Assembly (NCBI GenBank): GCA_031402355.1
Contig: JANNSG010000140.1
Span: 1-40,132 of the forward strand
From: JACMNW01 sp031402355
GTDB lineage: Bacteria > Pseudomonadota > Alphaproteobacteria > Rhodobacterales > Rhodobacteraceae
Length of the DNA: 40,132 bases
Reading direction: 5' to 3'
Positions 8,987-17,443 of this stretch are shown here, in pieces. The stretch's first letter is position 1. Every line of letters begins with the position of its first letter. The notes below the pieces were generated by a model. That model had not been told where the DNA came from. It saw nothing but the letters and a program-made list of their open reading frames with translations, and did no database searches. The position numbers and the translations under genes were made by a program.

Positions 8987-11272
8987 ATGAAGGTTCTTTG
9001 TCTGGGGGGCGGACCGGCGGGTCTGTATTTCGCGATATCGATGAAATTGCGCGACCCGACCCATGCTGTGACGGTGCTGGAGCGCAACAAGGCCAATGAC
9101 ACATTTGGCTGGGGGGTTGTGCTGTCGGATGACGCGCTGTCGAACATGGCCCGCAATGATCCAGTCAGCACGCAGACCATCAAGGAACATTTCGCCTATT
9201 GGGACGACATTGCGGTGGTGCAGGGCGGCGTGCGCACGGTATCGGGCGGGCATGGCTTTGCGGGCATCGGGCGCAAGCAGTTGCTGATCATTCTGCAAGC
9301 CCGAGCGCGGGAGTTGGGCGTTGATCTGCGGTTTGAGGTCGAATTCAAATCGGCAGGGGAGTATCGTCGCGAGTATGACATTGTTGTCGCCACGGATGGT
9401 CTGAATTCCGCTGTGCGGCGGGAATTTGAAGATACGTTCAAGCCGCAGATAGACACCCGGCTGTGCAAATTCGTCTGGCTTGGCACCCATGCCAAGTTCG
9501 ACGATGCGTTTACCTTCATCTTTGAGAAGACCAAGCATGGCTGGGTTTGGGCACATGCCTACCAGTTTGACAGCGATACCGCGACTTTCATCGTGGAATG
9601 TTCGCAAACCACCTGGGATGCCTGGGGCTTTGATACCATGTCCAAAGAGGACACGGTTGAAACCTGCCGCAGCATATTTGCCGATCACCTTGGCGGTAAC
9701 GCGTTGATTTCAAACGCTGCGCATTTGCGTGGGTCAGCCGTCTGGATGAATTTTCCACGGGTGATCTGCGAGCGCTGGTATCATGAAAATGTGGTCCTGA
9801 TGGGCGACGCGGCGGCGACCGCGCATTTTTCGATCGGGTCTGGCACGCGTCTGGCACTGGATTCGGCCATTGCCCTGGCCAGCAATCTGCACAGTGAACC
9901 CAGTATCGAGGCGGCCTTTGCGCGCTATCAGGAAGACCGGCGGGTTGAGGTTTTGCGCTTGCAATCGGCGGCGCGCAATTCGCTGGAATGGTTCGAAGAG
10001 GTTGAGCGTTATCTGGACATGCCGCCGACCCAATTTGCCTATTCGCTGCTGACCCGCAGCCAGCGGATTGCCCATGAAAACCTGCGTTTGCGCGACCCGG
10101 GCTGGCTGCGCGACGCAGAGAACTGGTTTGCCGGCCAAGCGGGTGGCGATGCGGACCGCGCGCCGATGTTCGCACCATTTCAATTGCGCGGTATGCGACT
10201 TGCGAACCGCATCGTGGTGTCGCCCATGGCGCAGTACCGCGCGGTCGATGGCACCCCCGGCGATTGGCATTTTGTGCACTACGCCGAACGGGCAAAAGGT
10301 GGTGCCGGGCTTGTGACGACCGAAATGACCTGCGTGTCGGCCAATGGCCGTATCACGCCGGGCTGCACCGGGCTTTATACCCCCAAGCACGAAGCAGGGT
10401 GGAAGCGGATCAATGATTTCATCCACGCGGAAACGCAGGCCAAGACCTGCTGCCAGATCGGCCATTCCGGGCGCAAGGGGTCTACCCAAGTTGGCTGGGC
10501 CGATGCAGATGCGCCTTTGGTGTCGGGCAACTGGCCTTTGCTGTCAGCCAGTGCGATCCCTTGGTCTGAAGGCAATGCCACGCCACGCGCGATGGACCGC
10601 GATGATATGGACAAGGTTCTGCGGCAGTTCATCAAATCGGTGGAAATGGCCGAAGCTGCCGACTTTGACATGATTGAACTGCACGCGGCACATGGCTATC
10701 TGATTTCGAGCTTCATTTCGCCAAAATCCAACCTGCGGGACGACAGCTATGGCGGCCCCCTGGAAAACCGGATGCGCTATCCGCTGGAAGTAGTCCGTGA
10801 AATGCGGGCTGTCTGGCCGGGACACAAGCCAATGTCGGTGCGCATTTCGGCCAATGATTGGGTCGGCGATGATGGCGTCACACCTGACGAGGCGGTGGAG
10901 ATTGCCATGATGTTTGCCGCTGAAGGCGCAGATATCATTGATGTTTCGGCGGGCCAGACCTCGACCGATGCAAAGCCGGTCTATGGCCGGATGTTCCAGA
11001 CGCCGTTCAGTGATCGTATTCGAAACGTTGCAGGTCTGGCCACCATGGCAGTCGGCAACATCAGCGATGCAGATCAGGTGAATTCGATCCTGCTTGCGGG
11101 TCGCGCCGATCTGGTCTGCCTCGCCCGCCCGCATCTGGCCGATCCCTACTGGACGCTGCATGCGGCGATTGCCTTGGGTGACACCGCCACCCATTGGCCG
11201 CTGCCCTACCTTGCCGGGGCGGAACAAGCCCGCCGTCTGGCGCAGCGCGCAGCCGAGGTGATCCGGGCATGA
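8987..11272 (+). CDS. 2-Aminobenzoyl-CoA monooxygenase/reductase (bifunctional)
   Basis: The protein has 761 aa from the ATG at 8987, preceded by the purine-rich AAGGGAACGGG. The N-terminal half is a group A flavin monooxygenase with FAD motif LGGGPAGLY (6-14) and the second FAD block VVLMGDAAATAHFSIGSG near 270-285. From residue 394 (FAPFQLRGMRLANRIVVSP) an old-yellow-enzyme domain follows, with substrate-pocket H566 and H569 in ELHAAHGYL and a C-terminal flavin region. This fusion matches the aerobic 2-aminobenzoyl-CoA monooxygenase/reductase described from Azoarcus evansii. Databases also call it salicylyl-CoA 5-hydroxylase/oxidoreductase. It hydroxylates and then reduces the ring of 2-aminobenzoyl-CoA to a non-aromatic cyclohexenone-CoA. 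The CoA ligase and beta-oxidation genes downstream support this. Salicylyl-CoA is the main alternative substrate. Confidence 0.9.
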   Translation: MKVLCLGGGPAGLYFAISMKLRDPTHAVTVLERNKANDTFGWGVVLSDDALSNMARNDPVSTQTIKEHFAYWDDIAVVQGGVRTVSGGHGFAGIGRKQLLIILQARARELGVDLRFEVEFKSAGEYRREYDIVVATDGLNSAVRREFEDTFKPQIDTRLCKFVWLGTHAKFDDAFTFIFEKTKHGWVWAHAYQFDSDTATFIVECSQTTWDAWGFDTMSKEDTVETCRSIFADHLGGNALISNAAHLRGSAVWMNFPRVICERWYHENVVLMGDAAATAHFSIGSGTRLALDSAIALASNLHSEPSIEAAFARYQEDRRVEVLRLQSAARNSLEWFEEVERYLDMPPTQFAYSLLTRSQRIAHENLRLRDPGWLRDAENWFAGQAGGDADRAPMFAPFQLRGMRLANRIVVSPMAQYRAVDGTPGDWHFVHYAERAKGGAGLVTTEMTCVSANGRITPGCTGLYTPKHEAGWKRINDFIHAETQAKTCCQIGHSGRKGSTQVGWADADAPLVSGNWPLLSASAIPWSEGNATPRAMDRDDMDKVLRQFIKSVEMAEAADFDMIELHAAHGYLISSFISPKSNLRDDSYGGPLENRMRYPLEVVREMRAVWPGHKPMSVRISANDWVGDDGVTPDEAVEIAMMFAAEGADIIDVSAGQTSTDAKPVYGRMFQTPFSDRIRNVAGLATMAVGNISDADQVNSILLAGRADLVCLARPHLADPYWTLHAAIALGDTATHWPLPYLAGAEQARRLAQRAAEVIRA

Positions 11273-12003
11273 CACTGGCGGGCAAACGGGTGTTGATCAC
11301 CGGCGGCGGATCTGGACTTGGCGCAGATCTGGCGCGCGGATTTGCTGGCGCCGGGGCGGAGGTTGTGATTTCCGGCCGCCGTGCCGATGCGCTTGCAAAG
11401 ACCGCCGTCGGACGCATCCGCGCGGTGCAGGCGGATGTCACCGATGAGGTCTCCGTGAAAGCGATGTTTGCCGCCAGCGGCCCTTGTGACATCGTCATTG
11501 CCAATGCGGGGGCTGCGGATTCTGCACCGATGGCGCGCACCACGATTGGCCAGTGGAATGCGATGATTGCGGTCAATCTGACCGGCGTATTCCTGACCCT
11601 GCGCGATGGCTTGAACCAGATGCCGGGATGGGGGCGACTGATCGCCATTGCTTCGACCGCTGGCCTGAGAGGCTTTCCCAAAATCGTGCCCTATGCGGCA
11701 GCAAAGCACGGGGTTATCGGGCTGACGCGCAGCCTCGCCCTTGAAGTGGCGCGCAAACCAATAACCGTGAACGCGCTGTGCCCCGGATACCTTGACACCG
11801 AAATGACCGACCATTCTGTGGCCGTGATCATGGAAAAAACTGGCCGGAGTGAGGCCGAGGCCCGCATCACATTGGCCGCGATGAGCCCGCAAAACCGGCT
11901 GATCCAGCCGTCCGAAGTAACAGCCGCCGCGCTTTGGCTTTGCGGCCCCGGTGCAGAAGGCATCAACGGGCAAGCCATTGAAATCAATGGGGGGCAGGCA
12001 TGA
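11269..12003 (+). CDS. Short-chain dehydrogenase/reductase
   Basis: The ATG at 11269 overlaps the monooxygenase stop and gives 244 aa, the usual SDR length. Visible are the NAD(P) motif TGGGSGLG (11-18), NAG at 79-81, and the catalytic S129, Y142 and K146 (Y-x3-K in PYAAAKHG). Classical SDRs of this kind oxidise or reduce hydroxyacyl-CoA or cyclic alcohols. In this operon it probably handles a hydroxyl or keto intermediate of the dearomatised ring. The stop overlaps the next MarR gene by 4 nt. The family is certain; the substrate is inferred from position only. Confidence 0.9.
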   Translation: MTLAGKRVLITGGGSGLGADLARGFAGAGAEVVISGRRADALAKTAVGRIRAVQADVTDEVSVKAMFAASGPCDIVIANAGAADSAPMARTTIGQWNAMIAVNLTGVFLTLRDGLNQMPGWGRLIAIASTAGLRGFPKIVPYAAAKHGVIGLTRSLALEVARKPITVNALCPGYLDTEMTDHSVAVIMEKTGRSEAEARITLAAMSPQNRLIQPSEVTAAALWLCGPGAEGINGQAIEINGGQA

Positions 12004-12452
12004 AAGACCAAAGCTTGCCCGATGCACTTTCCAAACGCCGGCTCAAAATGTGGATCCGCCTGCTGGGTGTCACCCGTGTCGCAGAATCGCATTTGCGCGA
12101 ATTTTTGCGGGTGGATCATGCCACCACTTTGCCGCGCTTTGATGTGATGGCCGCACTTTATCGCCGCCAAGGCGGTGTTACAATGTCAGAACTTTCGCGC
12201 ATGTTGTTGGTATCGAACGGCAATGCCACCACGGTTGTAGACCGGTTGGAAATGGATGGCCTAGTGCGCCGCACGGGGTCGGATGCCGACCGCCGCACGG
12301 TGTTTGTGGCGCTGACCGATGCCGGGCTGGCGCAATTCGAAGGGCTGGCGACTGAGCATGAACGCGAAGTGAACCAGATATTTGCAGCACTGACCGAGGC
12401 GGAGCTTGATATGCTGACAGATATTTTCAAACGCATCGGTGCTGCCAGATGA
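12000..12452 (+). CDS. MarR family transcriptional regulator (second)
   Basis: This 150-aa protein has the MarR winged helix: a recognition segment MSELSRMLLVSNGNATTVVD at about residues 62-81, then the wing RTGSDADRRTVFVALTDAG. It sits inside the catabolic operon with ATGA overlaps on both sides (SDR before, enoyl-CoA hydratase after), so its own level rises with the pathway. It is the best candidate to bind the palindrome at 8915-8932. Aromatic CoA esters are known effectors of related MarR proteins in other aromatic pathways; 2-aminobenzoyl-CoA would be the natural guess here. Confidence 0.9.
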   Translation: MKDQSLPDALSKRRLKMWIRLLGVTRVAESHLREFLRVDHATTLPRFDVMAALYRRQGGVTMSELSRMLLVSNGNATTVVDRLEMDGLVRRTGSDADRRTVFVALTDAGLAQFEGLATEHEREVNQIFAALTEAELDMLTDIFKRIGAAR

Positions 12453-13261
12453 CCCAGATTGCCAGCCTTACGCCGCAACACTTTCTGTTGTCCGTGCACG
12501 ACCGCGTGGCGACTATCCGCCTGAACCGGCCAGAGCGGAAGAACCCGCTGAGTTTTGCGAGCTACGCAGAATTGCGCGACACCTTCCGTGCGCTGCCCTA
12601 TGCGACGGATGTGGATGTCGTGGTGCTAGCCTCGAGCGGCGGCAATTTTTGTTCGGGCGGCGATGTGCATGACATCATCGGCCCGCTGGTGGGCATGGAT
12701 ATGAAGGGCCTATTGGCCTTTACCCGGATGACCGGCGATCTGGTCAAAGCCATCATCGGATGTGGCAAGCCGGTGATTGCGGCAGTGGATGGGATCTGCG
12801 TGGGGGCTGGGGCCATTCTTGCCATGGCCGCCGATATGCGCCTAGCCACGCCGGAGGCGAAATGCGCGTTTCTGTTCACCCGGGTGGGCCTTGCGGGTTG
12901 CGATATGGGGGCTTGTGCGATGTTGCCGCGCATCATCGGGCAGGGCCGTGCGGCGGAACTGTTGTACACCGGGCGGGTGATGACGGCGCATGAAGGCGAG
13001 CGGTGGGGATTCTGGAATGCGCTGCATCCAGCCGACACCTTGGAGGTCGAGGCGATGGCTTTGGCCGCCCGACTTGCCGCCGGGCCGACCTTTGCGCATG
13101 GCATGACCAAGGTGCAACTGGCGCAGGAATGGACCATGGGCCTGGAACAAGCGATCGAGGCTGAAGCGCAGGCGCAGGCGATCTGCATGCAGACACGCGA
13201 TTTTGAGCGGGCGTATAAGGCGTTTGTGGCAAAGGAAAAGCCTGTGTTTCAGGGTGATTGA
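12449..13261 (+). CDS. Enoyl-CoA hydratase/isomerase family protein
   Basis: This 270-aa protein is of the crotonase family. It shows the RPERKNPL block near the N-terminus, the oxyanion-hole segment SGGNFCSGGDVHDI, and a second block GVGAGAILAMAADMRLA-like in its middle third. The later segment FTRVGLAGCDMGACAMLPR carries acidic D where many hydratases have a catalytic Glu, a pattern shared with ring-processing members of the family. It would hydrate or isomerise an unsaturated CoA intermediate. It overlaps the MarR gene start-to-stop. A 66-bp gap with a strong hairpin and a repeat follows before the acyl-CoA dehydrogenase. Confidence 0.88.
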   Translation: MTQIASLTPQHFLLSVHDRVATIRLNRPERKNPLSFASYAELRDTFRALPYATDVDVVVLASSGGNFCSGGDVHDIIGPLVGMDMKGLLAFTRMTGDLVKAIIGCGKPVIAAVDGICVGAGAILAMAADMRLATPEAKCAFLFTRVGLAGCDMGACAMLPRIIGQGRAAELLYTGRVMTAHEGERWGFWNALHPADTLEVEAMALAARLAAGPTFAHGMTKVQLAQEWTMGLEQAIEAEAQAQAICMQTRDFERAYKAFVAKEKPVFQGD

Positions 13262-13270
13262 CCAAACAAG

Positions 13271-13326
13271 CCGGGGGGGCTGTCTGCCCCCCGGACCCCC
13301 CCGAGGATATTTGTGAACAGATGAAA
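13271..13326. repeat. Hairpin plus intergenic repeat copy 2
   Basis: An 8-bp stem CCGGGGGG (13271-13278) / CCCCCCGG (13287-13294) with an 8-nt loop is followed by GGATATTT (13305-13312), eight variable bases and ATGAAA (13321-13326). It repeats the arrangement at 5365-5386. Here it lies inside a same-strand operon just before a start codon, so it could set mRNA stability or partial termination between the hydratase and the dehydrogenase. There is no T-run after the stem. Confidence 0.55.
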
Positions 13327-13327
13327 C

Positions 13328-14470
13328 ATGAGTGATCAGACCTTTCTTGAGTGGCCGTTCTTTGAGGCGCATCACCGTGATCTGGCGGCAGCGCTTGACG
13401 TGTGGTGCAAAGCAAACTTGCCCGTCGATCATTCCGACGCGGATGCCGCCTGTCGTGGTTTGGTGGTGATGTTGGGGCAAGGCGGTTGGTTGCGCCATTC
13501 GGGTGCTGCGGAGGGCGAAGCGTTGGATTTGCGCAGCCTGTGTCTGATCCGCGAAACCCTGTCCCGGCATGACGGCTTGGCTGATTTCGCCTTTGCGATT
13601 CAGGGGCTAGGGATGGGGGCGGTGTCTTTGTTCGGCACGCCGTTGCAGCGCGCGTGGTTGGAACGCACCCGGTCCGGCCGCGCCATCGCGGGCTTTGCGC
13701 TGACTGAGCCGGGCTCCGGGTCTGACGTGGCGGCCACGGCGACAACGGCATTGCCTGGGCAGGGGGGCTGGGTGCTCAATGGCGAGAAAACCTATATTTC
13801 CAACGGCGGCATTGCCGATGTTTATGTGATCTTTGCCCGCACGGGTGAGGCACCGGGTGCGCGCGGGATTTCAGCGTTCTTGCTGCCCGCCGATACGCCT
13901 GGGCTTAGCGTGGTGGAACGGATCGAGGTGATGGCCCCGCATCCACTTGCCCATCTGCGGCTGACTGATTTGCATCTGCCAGACAGTGCCTTGATCGGGC
14001 AGGCAGGCGGTGGCTTCAAAGTGGCGATGTCGGTGTTGGATATGTTCCGCACCACGGTCGGAGCGGCAGCACTGGGGTTCGCGCGCCGGGCGATGGATGA
14101 GGCTGTAAGCCGCGTAAAAAGCCGCGTCATCGGCGGCGCGCCTTTGGCGGATCTGCAAATGGTGCAGGGACATATCGCCGATATGGCGCTGGAGGTGGAC
14201 AGCGCCGCTTTGCTGATTTACCGCGCGGCTTGGGCCAAGGATCAAGGTGCCGTCCGTATCAGCAGAGAGGCGGCGATGGCCAAGCTGCATGCCACCGAGG
14301 CCGCACAACGCATCATCGACATGGCCGTGCAGCTGCATGGCGGCGACGGTGTACGTTCTGGTTTTGCTGTGGAGCATCTTTACCGCGAAATCAGGGCATT
14401 GCGGATTTATGAAGGGGCAAGTGACGTGCAGCGCATCATCATCGCGCGGGCGGTGTTGGCAGATAATTGA
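13328..14470 (+). CDS. Acyl-CoA dehydrogenase
   Basis: This 380-aa protein is of normal acyl-CoA dehydrogenase length. Visible are the FAD/substrate block FALTEPGSGSDVAA, the second block GWVLNGEKTYISNGG, and the C-terminal catalytic base E362 in RIYEGASDVQRIIIARAVL. It introduces a double bond alpha-beta to a CoA thioester with FAD, passing electrons to electron-transfer flavoprotein. In this operon it would act on an alicyclic or ring-opened CoA intermediate from anthranilate. The start ATG at 13328 lies within ATGAAACATGAG just after a repeat element, and no classical Shine-Dalgarno sequence is obvious. Confidence 0.9.
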   Translation: MSDQTFLEWPFFEAHHRDLAAALDVWCKANLPVDHSDADAACRGLVVMLGQGGWLRHSGAAEGEALDLRSLCLIRETLSRHDGLADFAFAIQGLGMGAVSLFGTPLQRAWLERTRSGRAIAGFALTEPGSGSDVAATATTALPGQGGWVLNGEKTYISNGGIADVYVIFARTGEAPGARGISAFLLPADTPGLSVVERIEVMAPHPLAHLRLTDLHLPDSALIGQAGGGFKVAMSVLDMFRTTVGAAALGFARRAMDEAVSRVKSRVIGGAPLADLQMVQGHIADMALEVDSAALLIYRAAWAKDQGAVRISREAAMAKLHATEAAQRIIDMAVQLHGGDGVRSGFAVEHLYREIRALRIYEGASDVQRIIIARAVLADN

Positions 14471-14503
14471 CCGCGCATCATGCGCAAACCAGGGAGAAGA
14501 GAC

Positions 14504-14950
14504 ATGGCACTAAAAGGCGGCGTGACCAAGAACGGCGAGGGTTTCGAGGGCATCGAATGGAACATTCTTGGTCAGAGGTACTTCCCCAAGGCAGATTGTG
14601 ACGCAACCTTCGCGTTCGAGGCCAACAGTCTGCCGGGGCAGGCAGTTCCTGTGCATGTGCACCCGACGCAGGATGAATTCATTCTGGTTCAGGAAGGGCA
14701 GTTGGAACTGAAACTGGACGGCGTCTGGCAAACCGCAAAAGCGGGCGATCTGGTGCGGATGCCACGCGGTGTGCCGCATGGCTATTTCAACAAATCGGAC
14801 AAGCCGGTGCGGGCATTGTTTTGGGTATCGCCAGCAGGCAAGTTGCGGCAATTGTTTGAAACACTGCACAATATGACGGACATTCCCGCAGTGATCGCAG
14901 CCTCTGCCGCGCATGACGTTGATTTTTTACCACCTGAGGCCAGTGCCTGA
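14504..14950 (+). CDS. Cupin domain protein
   Basis: The ATG at 14504 follows a strong ribosome binding site AGGGAGAAGA and gives 148 aa; an ATG eight codons upstream is less likely. A single cupin barrel carries metal-ligand motifs HVHPTQDEF (two His and an acidic residue) and GVPHGYF (third His). Small cupins of this form are found as dioxygenases, isomerases or metal-binding accessory proteins. The setting between an acyl-CoA dehydrogenase and a hotdog thioesterase in the anthranilate operon suggests a ring-derived intermediate, but the reaction is not known. The stop and the next start share one base (TGATG). Confidence 0.8.
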   Translation: MALKGGVTKNGEGFEGIEWNILGQRYFPKADCDATFAFEANSLPGQAVPVHVHPTQDEFILVQEGQLELKLDGVWQTAKAGDLVRMPRGVPHGYFNKSDKPVRALFWVSPAGKLRQLFETLHNMTDIPAVIAASAAHDVDFLPPEASA

Positions 14951-15357
14951 TGATCTATACCCGCGCGATCCCTGTCGAATTCAATCACTGCGACCCGGCA
15001 GGGATCGTGTTTTATCCGCGCTATTTCGAGATGACAAATTCGTTGGTGGAAAATTTCTTTGCCGATGTGATGGGCCATTCTTACGCCGCGATGATGGAGG
15101 CAGGGCAGGGCGTGCCAACCGCGCGGTTGGAGGTGAATTTTCGGTTGCCGTCGCGGCTTGGGGACAGGCTGGAATGGCGTTTGCAAGTGATGCGCGTCGG
15201 CGGATCGTCGGTAAGTTTTGTCGCGACCGCTATGGTTGATGAACAGGTTCGGTTGACCGCCAACTTGACACTTGTCTGGGTGGAGGCGAGGAAACCAAAG
15301 CCATGGCCCGAAACCCTCCGAGCCAAGCTTGACGCCTTTCAAGGGGATCACACATGA
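14950..15357 (+). CDS. Acyl-CoA thioesterase, 4-hydroxybenzoyl-CoA thioesterase family
   Basis: This 135-aa single hotdog domain has the 4HBT signature: D15 in FNHCDPAGIVFYPRYFE corresponds to the active-site Asp of Pseudomonas 4-hydroxybenzoyl-CoA thioesterase. It hydrolyses aryl- or acyl-CoA esters. In CoA-dependent aromatic pathways such enzymes often recycle CoA from dead-end thioesters, a likely role here. It is translationally coupled to the cupin gene (TGATG) and to the RidA-like gene (ATGA). Confidence 0.88.
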   Translation: MIYTRAIPVEFNHCDPAGIVFYPRYFEMTNSLVENFFADVMGHSYAAMMEAGQGVPTARLEVNFRLPSRLGDRLEWRLQVMRVGGSSVSFVATAMVDEQVRLTANLTLVWVEARKPKPWPETLRAKLDAFQGDHT

Positions 15358-15764
15358 CCAGCCCACATCAATTCTTGCACCCGTCCCACTGGAAATCGAC
15401 GCCCGGCTATTCCAACGGCATGGCGGCGACGGGTCGTTTGGTGGTGACCGGCGGCATGATTGGCTGGACCCCGGATCAGGTGTTCGAGTCCGACGATTTC
15501 GCCGCCCAGGCAGGCCAGGCCCTGCGCAATATTGTTGCGGTGCTGGCCGAGGCCGGGGCGCGGCCCGATCATATCGTGCGACTGACCTGGTATGTGACCG
15601 ACAAGCACGCCTATCTGGACAGTCTGGCCGAACTCGGGCAGGCCTATAAAGCGGCGATCGGGCGGCACTATCCAGCGATGGCCTTGGTGCAGGTTGTAGC
15701 ATTGGTTGAAGACCGTGCTTTGGTTGAAATTGAAGCCACGGCAGTTATTCCGGAGGGCGCGTGA
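15354..15764 (+). CDS. RidA-like (YjgF/UK114) protein without the canonical Arg
   Basis: This 136-aa protein is of the Rid fold, with the C-terminal block LVEIEATAVIPEGA. Canonical RidA hydrolyses enamines/imines to ketones and ammonia using an Arg (R105 in E. coli RidA, motif PARSCVEV) that holds the substrate carboxylate. The aligned segment here is PAMALVQV, so that Arg is replaced by M109. The pathway's dearomatised product is reported to be an amino-cyclohexenone-CoA, an enamine whose carboxyl is a thioester. A Rid protein without the carboxylate clamp would suit deamination of that CoA ester. This is inference from motif and place. It overlaps the thioesterase gene and the ligase gene. 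Confidence 0.85.
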   Translation: MTSPHQFLHPSHWKSTPGYSNGMAATGRLVVTGGMIGWTPDQVFESDDFAAQAGQALRNIVAVLAEAGARPDHIVRLTWYVTDKHAYLDSLAELGQAYKAAIGRHYPAMALVQVVALVEDRALVEIEATAVIPEGA

Positions 15765-17383
15765 TGTTGGGGCCATCGGGTCATAGCGATACCTTTTCGC
15801 GCGATAATCTACCCCCGGCAGACCAATGGCCCGAACTGCCGCTAGGCCCACACAGCTACCCGGACTGGCTGAACGCCGCAACTGAGCTGACCGACCGGAT
15901 GGTGGAACGCGGTTTTGGTGACCATACCGCGCTGATCGGCAATGGCCGCCAGCGGACGTATAAGGAACTGACCGATTGGTCGAACCGGATCGCGCATGCT
16001 TTGGTTGAAGATTACGGTGTAAAGCCCGGAAATCGTGTGCTGATCCGATCTGCCAATAATCCGGCGATGGTGGCTGCTTGGCTGGGGGCCACCAAGGCGG
16101 GGGCGGTGGTGGTCAACACCATGCCGATGCTGCGGGCGGGGGAACTTTCGCAGATTGTTGATAAGGCGGAGATTACCCACGCCCTATGCGACACGCGCCT
16201 GATGGACGAATTGGTGACCTGCGGCAAAACCAGCCGCACCCTTAAAACCATCATCGGGTTTGACGGCACTGCCAACCATGACGCGGAACTTGACCGTATT
16301 GCCTTGTCGAAATCCGTGCGCTTCACGCCGCCGCCAACGGGCCGCGATGATGTGGCGCTGCTGGGCTTCACCTCTGGCACCACGGGCCAGCCCAAAGCCA
16401 CCATGCATTTCCACCGCGACCTGTTGATCATCGCCGATGGTTACGCGGCAGAGGTACTGAACGTCACCCCCGACGATATCTTCGTAGGCTCGCCCCCCCT
16501 CGCCTTTACCTTCGGCCTCGGCGGCCTTGCTATCTTTCCGCTCCGCTTCGGTGCTGCGGCGGCGTTGCTGGAACAAGCCACGCCGCCTAGCATGATCGAC
16601 ATCATCCAGACCTTTAAGGCCACCGTCTGCTTCACCGCCCCCACCGCCTACCGGGTGATGCTGAAAGCCATGGCAGACGGCGCAGACCTGTCCAGCCTGC
16701 GCGCTGCCGTTAGTGCCGGCGAAACCCTGCCGGCGCCCGTCTATGACGAATGGATCGTCAGAACCGGCAAACCCATGCTGGATGGCATTGGCGCGACTGA
16801 GATGCTGCATATTTTCCTGACCAACCGCTTCGACGACCACCGCCCCGGCTGCACGGGCCGCCCGGTCACCGGATATGAGGCCAAAATCGTCGATGATACG
16901 GGCGCAGAACTTCCCCATGGTGAAGTTGGCCGCCTCGCCGTGCGCGGGCCGACGGGATGCCGCTACTTGGCCGACGACCGTCAATCCAAATACGTCCAGA
17001 ACGGCTGGAACCTGACCGGCGATAGCTTTTGGCAAGACGAAGGTGGCTATTTCCACTTCGCCGCCCGCAGTGACGACATGATCATCTCTGCTGGCTACAA
17101 CATCGCGGGGCCAGAGGTTGAAGCAGCGCTGCTTTCCCACCCCGCCGTGCTGGAATGTGCGGTGATCGGTATTGCCGATCCGGACCGGGGCCAGATCGTA
17201 CAAGCCCATGTCGTGCTGACCGGCGGTAATACCCCCGGCCAAGCCACCACGAAAACGCTGCAAGACCACGTCAAAGCCACTATTGCCCCCTACAAATATC
17301 CGCGTTCGGTGGTCTATACGGATGCGCTGCCGAAAACCCAGACCGGCAAAATCCAACGGTTCAGATTGCGCGACGCGCCTTGA
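15764..17383 (+). CDS. Aryl-CoA ligase, probable 2-aminobenzoate-CoA ligase
   Basis: The ATG at 15764 shares a base with the RidA-like stop; a GTG one codon earlier is possible. The 539-aa protein is a class I adenylate-forming enzyme of the benzoate-CoA ligase subfamily. It has the AMP-binding loop TSGTTGQPK starting at T203, GIGATEMLHIF near 340, and the C-terminal catalytic K529 in PKTQTGKIQRF. It makes aryl-CoA from an aromatic acid, ATP and CoA. The 2-aminobenzoyl-CoA monooxygenase/reductase in the same operon argues for anthranilate as substrate; benzoate or salicylate cannot be excluded. It is the last gene of the long plus-strand operon. Confidence 0.88.
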   Translation: MLGPSGHSDTFSRDNLPPADQWPELPLGPHSYPDWLNAATELTDRMVERGFGDHTALIGNGRQRTYKELTDWSNRIAHALVEDYGVKPGNRVLIRSANNPAMVAAWLGATKAGAVVVNTMPMLRAGELSQIVDKAEITHALCDTRLMDELVTCGKTSRTLKTIIGFDGTANHDAELDRIALSKSVRFTPPPTGRDDVALLGFTSGTTGQPKATMHFHRDLLIIADGYAAEVLNVTPDDIFVGSPPLAFTFGLGGLAIFPLRFGAAAALLEQATPPSMIDIIQTFKATVCFTAPTAYRVMLKAMADGADLSSLRAAVSAGETLPAPVYDEWIVRTGKPMLDGIGATEMLHIFLTNRFDDHRPGCTGRPVTGYEAKIVDDTGAELPHGEVGRLAVRGPTGCRYLADDRQSKYVQNGWNLTGDSFWQDEGGYFHFAARSDDMIISAGYNIAGPEVEAALLSHPAVLECAVIGIADPDRGQIVQAHVVLTGGNTPGQATTKTLQDHVKATIAPYKYPRSVVYTDALPKTQTGKIQRFRLRDAP

Positions 17384-17443
17384 GCGCGCATTGACTTGAG
17401 CGCCCAACGCGGCAATCGTCCGCCAAAAGCAGAGGGGCAGCTT

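Noticed and set aside
15915..15930. TTGGTGACCATAC inside the CoA ligase gene as a regulon site
   Set aside because: The arms are separated by one base instead of three and the site is inside a coding region.
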